A stretch of DNA of 5,196 nucleotides from Hyphomicrobiales bacterium (GTDB lineage Bacteria > Pseudomonadota > Alphaproteobacteria > Rhizobiales > Aestuariivirgaceae): assembly GCA_013002595.1 (NCBI GenBank), contig JABDJG010000394.1:1-5196 (forward strand), written 5' to 3'. Position 1 is the first letter of the stretch. The number at the start of each line of letters is the position of its first letter. Under the pieces are notes generated by a model. The model searched no databases, had not been told where the DNA came from, and saw only the letters and a program-made list of their open reading frames with translations. Position numbers and translations under genes: made by a program. This document shows positions 1 through 5,154 of the stretch, piece by piece.

Positions 1-38
1 GGCATTCAACTGGTTCGTTTTGGACGGCGCCCGGTGAC

Positions 39-1193
39 CTAACCTTCGCGCTCACGTTTTGCGGCCGAGTATAACTCATACATTTCCGCATAGTCCGGAT
101 TGATGTCGTAATCGACCGAGTTGGCCATTTCCTGCTCCAGCGAATCCCACTGGATTGCATCAAGCTCTTCCTTGGAGAATGAGGCCAGCACGTCCTTGTC
201 ACCCATCTGCGTAACCGCGTTGTAGGTGCCCTCGGCAAACGCCACTTTCTTGGAGACATCTGGACGCTGAACATAGGCCAGGAACTCATCGGCTAATGGC
301 GATGGATCAGGATTGTTGACGACAGACGTCAACTCGATCCAAACGATACCGCCTTTGCCATCCATCGGACCCGAATTCGGCGTAATGCCACGCACGTTCT
401 TGGCACCATCGAAGCGGGCCGGAGAGGCCGTATAGGTGCCGCCGGTATAGTAGGCATCGATTTCACCGTTGATAAGTGCAAGGTTCATTGCCACCAGATC
501 ATCGGTCAGGTTCTTGGCGCCATTGAAGATCGTCTTTGCCACTTCGCCAAATTTGGCGATTTCTTCCTTGGTGTGCTTCTTGAACGGGTGAATGTCGGCT
601 GTGATGCACATATGATAAATGTTCCAGTTATCATACGTGAGCATGCCATATTTGCCCTTCATGGCTGGGTCGAGGAATAATTTGAAGCCCTGATCCTCGG
701 CCATGCCGCGGCTGATCTTGTCGGTGTTGACGACAAACGAGAACGGCCCGAAGCGCTGTGTCATGCCGAGCAGTTCTTTTTTATCCTTGTCCATTGCCCA
801 TTCGTATGGCGCATGAAACTGCGGCATCATCTTATTCATCATGGGCTCGAAGCGTTCGCGCGAAATCGGCCGGATCAGACCTTCCGGATACATCATTTCG
901 CGGGCCCAGGGATTGTTGACGTTGATGAGATCCCAGACCTTGGTTTCACCGGCGCGCAGCCGGTTTACGGCGTCAGGATCCGATGTCAGGCCTTCTGCGC
1001 GCACCTTGGCGTCAAATTCCCTACGGAAAGGGTCAAGCACATCGTCGGAGTTGTAACCTTCCCAACAGTAGATGTTGAGTTCCTTTTCACGTGCTGCGTG
1101 AGCTACTTTTGGCAAACTGCCGGCAGCAGCTGCTGCGGCCCAAACGCCGGTTTGCTGCAGAAAGTTGCGCCGCGATAGTTTGTTGTCGAACAT
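39..1193 (-). CDS. Tat-exported ABC transporter solute-binding protein, spermidine/putrescine (PotD/PotF) type
   Basis: A 384-residue periplasmic binding protein that would deliver a small solute to an ABC importer. The N-terminus is a twin-arginine signal: SRRNFLQ at residues 7-13, an alanine-rich hydrophobic stretch at 17-25, and a likely cleavage site AHA|A after residue 33. The mature protein opens with LNIYCWEGY (39-47), the first beta strand typical of PotD/PotF-like proteins; the Trp at 44 lies where that family has a ligand-stacking Trp. Other family-like segments are the DLINVNNPWA loop (88-97), the YYTGGTY stretch, and the C-terminal region with IVWIELTSVV. The length suits the family. 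ATG at 1193 is chosen because the signal peptide begins there and AGGGAG lies 6 nt upstream. It follows the dehydratase-hydrolase genes on the same strand after 217 bp, so it may have its own promoter. No permease or ATPase is in the window. Polyamine-type folds also bind other amines and organic ligands, so the ligand is not determined. Confidence 0.93.
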   Translation of the reverse strand: MFDNKLSRRNFLQQTGVWAAAAAAGSLPKVAHAAREKELNIYCWEGYNSDDVLDPFRREFDAKVRAEGLTSDPDAVNRLRAGETKVWDLINVNNPWAREMMYPEGLIRPISRERFEPMMNKMMPQFHAPYEWAMDKDKKELLGMTQRFGPFSFVVNTDKISRGMAEDQGFKLFLDPAMKGKYGMLTYDNWNIYHMCITADIHPFKKHTKEEIAKFGEVAKTIFNGAKNLTDDLVAMNLALINGEIDAYYTGGTYTASPARFDGAKNVRGITPNSGPMDGKGGIVWIELTSVVNNPDPSPLADEFLAYVQRPDVSKKVAFAEGTYNAVTQMGDKDVLASFSKEELDAIQWDSLEQEMANSVDYDINPDYAEMYELYSAAKREREG

Positions 1194-1199
1194 GTCAAT

Positions 1200-1205
1200 C
1201 TCCCT
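1200..1205 (-). promoter_or_regulatory. Ribosome-binding site of the solute-binding protein gene
   Basis: AGGGAG on the minus strand, 6 nt before the ATG at 1193. It is a good Shine-Dalgarno match and supports that start. Confidence 0.75.
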
Positions 1206-1224
1206 AGTGCTGTTTGATTTTATT

Positions 1225-1250
1225 GCTGACCATCAGCCCCAAAAAGGGCT
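1225..1250 (-). promoter_or_regulatory. Two overlapping, mutually exclusive hairpins in the leader of the solute-binding protein gene
   Basis: On the minus strand, AGCCC-TTTTTG-GGGCT (1250-1235) can form one 5-bp stem. GCTGA-TGG-TCAGC (1237-1225) can form another. They share bases 1235-1237, so only one can form at a time. They lie about 20 nt upstream of the ribosome-binding site. The repeats are directly visible. A role as attenuator or protein-binding leader is only inferred, and short stems like these also arise by chance. Confidence 0.3.
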
Positions 1251-1297
1251 TTCGTCTAAGACCCGCTACTCAAATTTGCCGCACGGTATGGATTTCA

Positions 1298-1312
1298 ACG
1301 CCAATTGGGCGT
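1298..1312. promoter_or_regulatory. Operator-like inverted repeat ACGCC-N5-GGCGT
   Basis: A perfect inverted repeat with 5-bp arms (ACGCC and GGCGT) around AATTG, about 105 bp upstream of the solute-binding protein start and inside the 217-bp gap (1194-1410). It could be an operator for a promoter driving the transport gene. I see no convincing sigma-70 boxes around it: TTGCAT and TGAAAT at 17-bp spacing on the minus strand flank it, but match consensus poorly. Confidence 0.25.
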
Positions 1313-1379
1313 GAATGCAATACCTACGTCTGCATGAAATAAGCCTAGCATTGCAGGGGCAACCGGTTTTGACATAAGG

Positions 1380-1399
1380 GCTGTGAGTCTTGACACAGC
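1380..1399 (-). terminator. Possible weak hairpin terminator after the hydrolase gene
   Basis: GCTGTG-N8-CACAGC forms a perfect 6-bp stem starting 11 nt after the hydrolase stop codon. Its position fits the end of the dehydratase-hydrolase transcript. No U-tract follows on either strand, so it is not a typical intrinsic terminator. It may only slow transcription or stabilise the mRNA 3' end, and read-through into the transport gene is possible. Confidence 0.3.
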
Positions 1400-1410
1400 T
1401 TGCCTGATGG

Positions 1411-2106
1411 TCAGGACAGCTTCATCATTGCTGTCAACTCAGCCATGGACATGACATGGCAATAGATCATGTTGATGATCTCAAGCTCCTTGTGGTGGAG
1501 CTCATCGGAGCCGGCTGCGCAGCAATCCTCGAGGACAATCACATTGAAGCTTTCATCGGCCAGGCTGCGCACGGTTGAGGACACGCATTGGTCGGTGAAT
1601 ATGCCGCAACATATGACATTCTTGATGCCGATGTTGTGCAGGATCAGCCGCAGATTTGTGCCGGTCAGTGCGGAGTCGGTTGTCTTGATCACGCAAACCT
1701 CGTCGCCCTGGGGGACCAGTTCGTCGACGAGTTGGGAGGGGTCGTCGTCCTTGGGCAGCAGCAGATTGTTCCATCCCGGCATCTTTTGGCTCAGCGACCG
1801 GTCGCGGCCATCATGGGTGCGACAGGCGATTCTGGCGAACATGCACTCCATGCCGGCCTTGCGGGAAGTCGCCAGCATCTGTCTGGTATTCGGCACAACG
1901 ATATCGTGCATGCGGTCGTGGAATGGCGTCCACGCGTCAAATGCTGCCAATTCGGTACCGGACAATGTCGACCGGTCCGGCCGTTCCAGATAGGTATTCT
2001 GGATATCGATCACCAACAATGCGGTCTCGGCTGGTACCAGGTCCATGTCATCGGGCTCAGGGGCACCATTATAATAGATTGATCGATATGCAGTTTTCCA
2101 GCTCAT
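1411..2106 (-). CDS. Isochorismatase-family cysteine hydrolase
   Basis: A 231-residue cytoplasmic hydrolase of the isochorismatase-like (nicotinamidase / N-carbamoylsarcosine amidase / biuret hydrolase) fold. The catalytic Asp is D34 in LLVIDIQNTY, the Lys is K141 in VIKTTDSAL, and the nucleophile is C174 in GIFTDQCVSSTVRSL, preceded by the usual glycine-rich strand and cis-peptide region. Order and spacing of this Asp-Lys-Cys triad match the amide-hydrolysing branch. Length is normal. True isochorismatase activity is unlikely without enterobactin-type neighbours; most members with a Cys cleave amide or ureido C-N bonds. ATG at 2106 (MSWKTAYRS) is chosen because conserved sequence begins soon after it and GGAGA lies 9 nt upstream in the 16-nt gap after the small-subunit stop. 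The frame stays open to 2487, but that part is antisense-free overlap with the small-subunit gene in another frame. It is probably cotranscribed with the dehydratase, suggesting a substrate or product of that pathway carries an amide or carbamoyl group. The exact substrate is unknown. Confidence 0.92.
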   Translation of the reverse strand: MSWKTAYRSIYYNGAPEPDDMDLVPAETALLVIDIQNTYLERPDRSTLSGTELAAFDAWTPFHDRMHDIVVPNTRQMLATSRKAGMECMFARIACRTHDGRDRSLSQKMPGWNNLLLPKDDDPSQLVDELVPQGDEVCVIKTTDSALTGTNLRLILHNIGIKNVICCGIFTDQCVSSTVRSLADESFNVIVLEDCCAAGSDELHHKELEIINMIYCHVMSMAELTAMMKLS

Positions 2107-2115
2107 GTTTTCTCG

Positions 2116-2120
2116 TCTCC
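2116..2120 (-). promoter_or_regulatory. Ribosome-binding site deciding the hydrolase start
   Basis: GGAGA on the minus strand, 9 nt before ATG 2106, inside the 16-nt gap after the small-subunit stop TAG (2123-2125). It favours the short 231-residue product over the 358-residue open frame. Confidence 0.6.
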
Positions 2121-2122
2121 AA

Positions 2123-2551
2123 CTAATATCTGAATCTGAACAGGCCGCGGCGGTCATACACATCGGCAGCTTCTTCGACAAACGCAGCAATGAGGGGGGC
2201 ATTGTAGTCGTTGCGCAGTTGGGCGGCAGCGGCCAGCAATTGGTCCTTGCCTTTGGCCCGGCCCGGTCGTAGCAGCTCATAATAGGACATGATGACATCC
2301 TGCGGGATCGTTGCCATTTCCGCAGCACGCTCGAAATTGTCTGCCAGCTCGGCGCGGCCGGCATCGCGTGCGATGGATGCCTGTTGGCGTAGCGCATCTG
2401 GCGTGATCCGCAAATTCTCCATGCAGACATCTCCGCTGGAAAGCGTGGCAATGCTGATATCGTCAAGCGCATTGCCGCCGGCGCCACGAACCAGCTCAGG
2501 GCGCCGTTCGGCGAGCGGGTAATCCTGCGCTGTCGGCCGTTCGTGTGTCAT
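2123..2551 (-). CDS. B12-dependent diol/glycerol dehydratase small (gamma) subunit
   Basis: A 142-residue gamma subunit of an adenosylcobalamin-dependent diol/glycerol dehydratase, which packs against the alpha subunit. Recognisable blocks, compared from memory with Klebsiella PduE, are DYPLAERRPE (10-19), LRITPDALRQQASIARDAGR (46-65), NFERAAEMATIP, YELLRPGRA and the C-terminal AAFVEEAADVY. PduE is about 173 residues with an N-terminal microcompartment-targeting extension. This protein lacks that extension and is near the length of the non-compartment glycerol dehydratase subunit DhaE (about 141). The start at 2551 overlaps the large-subunit stop as ATGA, so translation is probably coupled; GGAGC lies 7 nt upstream. 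The frame is open further upstream to 2728, but that is a shadow of the medium-subunit domain. It would form an (alpha-beta fusion)2 gamma2 complex with the product of the gene just before it. Substrate specificity cannot be read from this subunit. Confidence 0.95.
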   Translation of the reverse strand: MTHERPTAQDYPLAERRPELVRGAGGNALDDISIATLSSGDVCMENLRITPDALRQQASIARDAGRAELADNFERAAEMATIPQDVIMSYYELLRPGRAKGKDQLLAAAAQLRNDYNAPLIAAFVEEAADVYDRRGLFRFRY

Positions 2552-4830
2552 CTTGTTTGCTCCAGGAATTTTGCATCGACTTCTTCCGGCACAGCGCCAT
2601 CCGAGGTCATCGCCGTTTCGACGGCAAATATGAGTGCAGAACGCGCATGAAACCGCGCACCGAGGGCCTCGCCCTGGGTCGGCACCACAATCGGCTCGGG
2701 TTGATCGCCCCTCGCATAGCAAACGCAATTGCGGCCAAAGCCATGATAGTGATCCAGCGTGGTAATCGGCGCGTTGGAGAACAACTCCAGGTTATTGTGC
2801 GGCAGCCGGTCTTTGTGGTGGATGACTGCTGTTCCCTTGGCCTGCAGGCCGATACCGACGCCCGAACCGGCAAGACCTGCTGCGCTCAACCCCAGGAACG
2901 ATGTATCGGCGGTATGCATGAAGCGGACCAGGCGCATGCGGCCGCCTTCGGCTTCAATCCCGGTCTTTATCGCTGCAAGGACCGCGCTTAGCGGATGTCC
3001 GGCAAGGGTGCGGAACAGTTCGCGTCCAAAGCCTGGTGACAAACCAACGACGATTTCCAGAGGGTCGGTTCCAGATTTGGCCTCGCCCATGGCGTGGTAT
3101 GAAATGCGGCTCTGTTCGTCGCCGGCGTAAGCAGCTTCGGTACGCAGGACCTCCTTGCGATCGAGCACCTCGCGGATGGCGGCCAACTCGCGGCGGCGCT
3201 CCTCGCTCAGTCGGTATCCCGTGCCCGGACCCAGATAATCGTTAGGATCGTTGATGGCGCTGATGACACGTCCATCGCGGATCACTGCAGATGTCTGCAA
3301 GTAGTCACCGGACAAACGCAACTTGACGAGAAACAGCAGGTTCTCGGCCTCATCGGCAAACCCGCGCTTGGCCAGCGCCTTGATGACATCGACGACATCG
3401 ATGTTACGCTCCAGGATAGCCTCACTGATTTCCGTTACATCACCGGGAGAGTAACTGTCGGTATCGTTAGAGCCTGATGCTGCGACAACTGATTGCTTCA
3501 TGGCTTCATTGGGAGATGAAAGGCCAAGCTCTTCCAGTACCGCTGAGAGTGCATCGACGGCGCGGCGGCGCAGGGCAAGCGCATCGGCCTCATCGATCGA
3601 TTTCAGTCCGCCGTCGGCCTCGAAGTCGCGCTGCAGCACCAAAAAGTCCTCCAGCTCTTCGCCGTTGAACGAAGACGGATTGAAGGAATTGTCGTACTTG
3701 AGGATCGTGCCGAATCCGGAGCAGATCAGGTCGGAGCCTGCAATAAGATAGGGTAGGATCTTGGCGCCAACGCGGATTTCGGATTCAGAATGCCGGGCAT
3801 CGTTGCCCGATGCACATTCAAGATCGAGCCAGACCGCCAGCAGATTTTCCGCCAGCAATTCGCGAACCCCGCCAGGAATGGTCGAGGCAAGCGGGGCGCC
3901 GTCGATACCGCCGTTCTGTGTGCCTTGCGAACCCATGGCGCGCTGCATGCACAAGCAGCGGGCCTCGAGATAGAGAAGTGACTTTGCTTCGTGAAAACCC
4001 ATGAGCAATTCAGAAGCTGCGCCAGAGGTGCAGCGCATCTTGATGCCCCGCGAGGCGTAGGCAGATGTCAGCCAGGCCTTTGACCAGGGCGTGTCGTCGC
4101 CATCGATAAAGGCGTTTTCGGTTCCATAAACGGAAACGGTTTCGGCGTAAGAGGTGAAGCCAGCCATACCGATTTCGAGCTCTTCAGCTTCCTCACTCGA
4201 GCATTGGAACAAGGTTCCGGCGCGGCCGACGACAGAGCCTACGCAACAGGCTAGCGCATTCGACCAGGCGTTGCGGGCGACCCGCATGGTGGTCTCGATT
4301 TCGTCAAAGCCGAGTGCAACGGCAATTGCCGCATCGGCGGCCAGTTGCAGTGGATCATCCTTGGCGTTGGTCACGTGACCCTGGTTGCCGGGCGTCTTGC
4401 GGGCCCGCATCTTGGAGTAAGAAAATGCCAGTTCCAATGCATTGAGTTGCGCAACGACCTCAGCCAGCTTTGCTGGTGTCATGCCGCGGGCCAGCCGGGT
4501 CAGCGCCTCGCGCGGCACGTTCATATCGACCAGCATCCGGGCGACATCGCCGGACGGCATGGCCATTGCCTCTTCGACCAGATCGGGATCGAGATGGTGA
4601 CGGGCGATGAAAAGATCGATCATGTCGAAATCAGCTTCGTCGACACCGTCCATCATGGTGATGCCGCCGCCTGCTGCTGAAATGCCGGGGGCCGGATCAT
4701 TTTTGCCGGCAAAGGCGGAAAAGCCGTTCTCGGGATCTTCGGCAGCATACTTGTCAAGCCGCACTGGCCGGTGGTCCCAGTCCTCAAAGCGCCGCCAGCG
4801 GTTGGCCCGCGAAGCGTCTTGCCCGGTCAT
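2548..4830 (-). CDS. B12-dependent diol/glycerol dehydratase, fused large and medium (alpha-beta) subunits
   Basis: A 760-residue cytoplasmic enzyme that would use the adenosyl radical of coenzyme B12 to dehydrate a 1,2-diol or glycerol-like substrate to an aldehyde. Residues about 13-560 align without major gaps to the 554-residue Klebsiella alpha subunit (PduC); about 575-747 align to the beta subunit (PduD), joined by a linker near 556-580. From recalled PduC numbering (offset +9), catalytic and metal ligands are kept: Q150 (141), H152 (143), E179 (170), E230 (221), Q305 (296), D344 (335), S371 (362). The B12-contact segment AGSGVGIGLQAKG (654-666) keeps the Lys (K665) matching PduD Lys135. 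Two pocket residues differ: Ser301 is D310 and Gln336 is A345. The beta domain lacks the PduD N-terminal encapsulation peptide. ATG 4830 is the only start before the conserved RRFEDWDHRPV; AGAGAAG, a modest ribosome-binding site, lies 4 nt upstream. First gene of a likely operon with the small subunit and hydrolase. The family is certain; the substrate is open. Confidence 0.96.
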   Translation of the reverse strand: MTGQDASRANRWRRFEDWDHRPVRLDKYAAEDPENGFSAFAGKNDPAPGISAAGGGITMMDGVDEADFDMIDLFIARHHLDPDLVEEAMAMPSGDVARMLVDMNVPREALTRLARGMTPAKLAEVVAQLNALELAFSYSKMRARKTPGNQGHVTNAKDDPLQLAADAAIAVALGFDEIETTMRVARNAWSNALACCVGSVVGRAGTLFQCSSEEAEELEIGMAGFTSYAETVSVYGTENAFIDGDDTPWSKAWLTSAYASRGIKMRCTSGAASELLMGFHEAKSLLYLEARCLCMQRAMGSQGTQNGGIDGAPLASTIPGGVRELLAENLLAVWLDLECASGNDARHSESEIRVGAKILPYLIAGSDLICSGFGTILKYDNSFNPSSFNGEELEDFLVLQRDFEADGGLKSIDEADALALRRRAVDALSAVLEELGLSSPNEAMKQSVVAASGSNDTDSYSPGDVTEISEAILERNIDVVDVIKALAKRGFADEAENLLFLVKLRLSGDYLQTSAVIRDGRVISAINDPNDYLGPGTGYRLSEERRRELAAIREVLDRKEVLRTEAAYAGDEQSRISYHAMGEAKSGTDPLEIVVGLSPGFGRELFRTLAGHPLSAVLAAIKTGIEAEGGRMRLVRFMHTADTSFLGLSAAGLAGSGVGIGLQAKGTAVIHHKDRLPHNNLELFSNAPITTLDHYHGFGRNCVCYARGDQPEPIVVPTQGEALGARFHARSALIFAVETAMTSDGAVPEEVDAKFLEQTR
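2559..2563 (-). promoter_or_regulatory. Ribosome-binding site of the dehydratase small subunit, inside the preceding gene
   Basis: GGAGC on the minus strand, 7 nt before ATG 2551, within the last codons of the fused large/medium gene. With the ATGA overlap it supports the 142-residue start and coupled translation. Confidence 0.6.
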
Positions 4831-4870
4831 GTCACTTCTCTTTCATTGAACAGCAAAGTTCGCAGAGTGA

Positions 4871-4898
4871 CTCATAACCTGCACAAGTGCAAAGCCAA
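4871..4898 (-). promoter_or_regulatory. Candidate promoter of the dehydratase operon with a palindrome in the spacer
   Basis: On the minus strand, TTGGCT (4898-4893) and TATGAG (4876-4871) are 16 bp apart and each matches the sigma-70 consensus at 4 of 6 positions. They lie about 40-70 bp upstream of ATG 4830. The match is weak, but the spacer contains a perfect 12-bp inverted repeat where a regulator would block or remodel the promoter. Inferred only. Confidence 0.3.
4880..4891. repeat. Perfect 12-bp palindrome TGCAC-AA-GTGCA, operator candidate
   Basis: Both 5-bp arms are exact, with two central A/T bases, which fits a homodimeric regulator. It sits about 50 bp upstream of the dehydratase start and between candidate -35 and -10 boxes. 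The regulator family is unknown, and no regulator gene is in the window. Confidence 0.4.
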
Positions 4899-4916
4899 AA
4901 AGCAGATGCAGAAACT

Positions 4917-4944
4917 TTGAAACCAACACGCTATGGGGTCTAAA
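4917..4944 (+). promoter_or_regulatory. Candidate promoter toward the IS110-family leader and recombinase
   Basis: TTGAAA (4917-4922, 5 of 6 to the -35 consensus) and TCTAAA (4939-4944, 4 of 6 to the -10 consensus) with a 16-bp spacer. Transcription would start near 4951, about 200 nt before the recombinase ATG, giving a long structured leader. IS110-group elements are known to transcribe their bridge RNA from this side, but this assignment rests on weak boxes. Confidence 0.25.
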
Positions 4945-5051
4945 GACAAAGTCGCGCTTCGCTTTGAAAACAGCCAAACGCGGCTCCATTGCAGCCTGCT
5001 CTAAGAAGGCCCCTACTAGGTTCAGTTGCGGTCTACAATCGAAAGAGCCCC

Positions 5052-5135
5052 TCCACACATGTCCGTTCATGATGCTGTGGACGGCTCCTCCACCGGCATC
5101 GCGATGTGCCAAAATTGCGGTGTTTAAGGAACCGC
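5052..5135 (+). ncRNA. Structured leader upstream of the IS110 recombinase; possible part of a bridge (seek) RNA
   Basis: Several hairpins can be drawn by eye on the plus strand: TCCACA (5052-5057) with TGTGGA (5076-5081); GATGC-T-GTGGA (5071-5081) with TCCAC-CG-GCATC (5089-5100) around the 7-nt loop CGGCTCC; and GCGGT (5117-5121) with ACCGC (5131-5135). The first two compete with each other. In IS110-group elements the noncoding region before the recombinase encodes the bridge RNA that pairs with donor and target DNA. In the IS1111 group the RNA lies after the gene instead. Which group this element belongs to cannot be told from 15 codons, so this is a candidate only; RNA ends and guide loops are not defined. 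Confidence 0.3.
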
Positions 5136-5154
5136 TAGAGAGGAGCCATCCATG
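5076..5154 (+). promoter_or_regulatory. Long inverted repeat able to hide the recombinase ribosome-binding site and start codon
   Basis: Arm 5076-5090 (TGTGGACGGCTCCTC) can pair with 5140-5154 (GAGGAGCCATCCATG): 12 Watson-Crick pairs, two G-U pairs at the AUG end and one C/A mismatch (5082/5148). The stem covers most of the Shine-Dalgarno and the whole start codon, and encloses the 5117-5135 hairpin. Insertion sequences often use such stems to limit transposase translation from outside transcripts; that role here is inferred. Confidence 0.5.
5137..5145 (+). promoter_or_regulatory. Ribosome-binding site of the IS110-family recombinase
   Basis: AGAGAGGAG ends 6 nt before ATG 5152. It is a strong Shine-Dalgarno, most of it lying in the right arm of the long inverted repeat. 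Confidence 0.75.

Larger units (their letters stand above)
4831..5151. other. 321-bp noncoding junction between the dehydratase operon and the IS110-family element
   Basis: This divergent intergenic stretch holds no gene I can support. From left to right it contains: the dehydratase ribosome-binding site (4835-4841), the palindrome and weak minus-strand promoter (4871-4898), a weak plus-strand promoter (4917-4944), the repeated heptamers CGGCTCC (4981-4987 and 5082-5088) and TTGCGGT (5026-5032 and 5115-5121), a GCTCT/AGAGC inverted repeat (4998-5002, 5044-5048), and dense hairpins at 5052-5151. The right part probably belongs to the IS left end and the left part to the host operon. The border cannot be fixed, because IS110 elements usually lack flanking target duplications and conventional terminal inverted repeats. 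Confidence 0.6.

Noticed and set aside
1..38. Possible start of a next minus-strand gene (ATG at 5-3)
   Set aside because: No ribosome-binding site is visible and only five bases of frame remain, so nothing can be supported. An ABC transporter gene would be expected further left.
1369..1395. Plus-strand TTGACA boxes (1369-1374 and 1390-1395)
   Set aside because: Neither has a reasonable -10 box at 16-18 bp, and no plus-strand gene follows.
1588..2082. Plus-strand open frame opposite the hydrolase gene
   Set aside because: Antisense shadow of a clearly conserved gene; no family resemblance or ribosome-binding site.
2107..2487. N-terminal extension of the hydrolase frame to a 358-residue protein
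   Set aside because: The extra 127 residues overlap the dehydratase small-subunit gene on the same strand in another frame, do not resemble the hydrolase family, and a ribosome-binding site favours ATG 2106.
2552..2728. Upstream extension of the small subunit to 201 residues
   Set aside because: It overlaps the well-conserved medium-subunit domain in another frame. The ATGA overlap start at 2551 gives the normal family length.
2545..2991. Plus-strand open frame opposite the dehydratase medium domain
   Set aside because: Antisense shadow; composition typical of the reverse of a GC-rich coding strand.
4345..4680. Plus-strand open frame opposite the start of the dehydratase gene
   Set aside because: Antisense shadow of conserved alpha-subunit sequence.
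4843..5112. 89-residue minus-strand frame beginning with TTG
   Set aside because: Runs through the structured IS leader, has no ribosome-binding site and no recognisable family. Only its shorter ATG version is kept, as a low-interest finding.
4831..5151. Cobalamin riboswitch upstream of the B12-dependent dehydratase
   Set aside because: I looked for the B12-box GCCACTG on both strands in this stretch and did not see it or a close variant. The length before any IS sequence is also short for this riboswitch.
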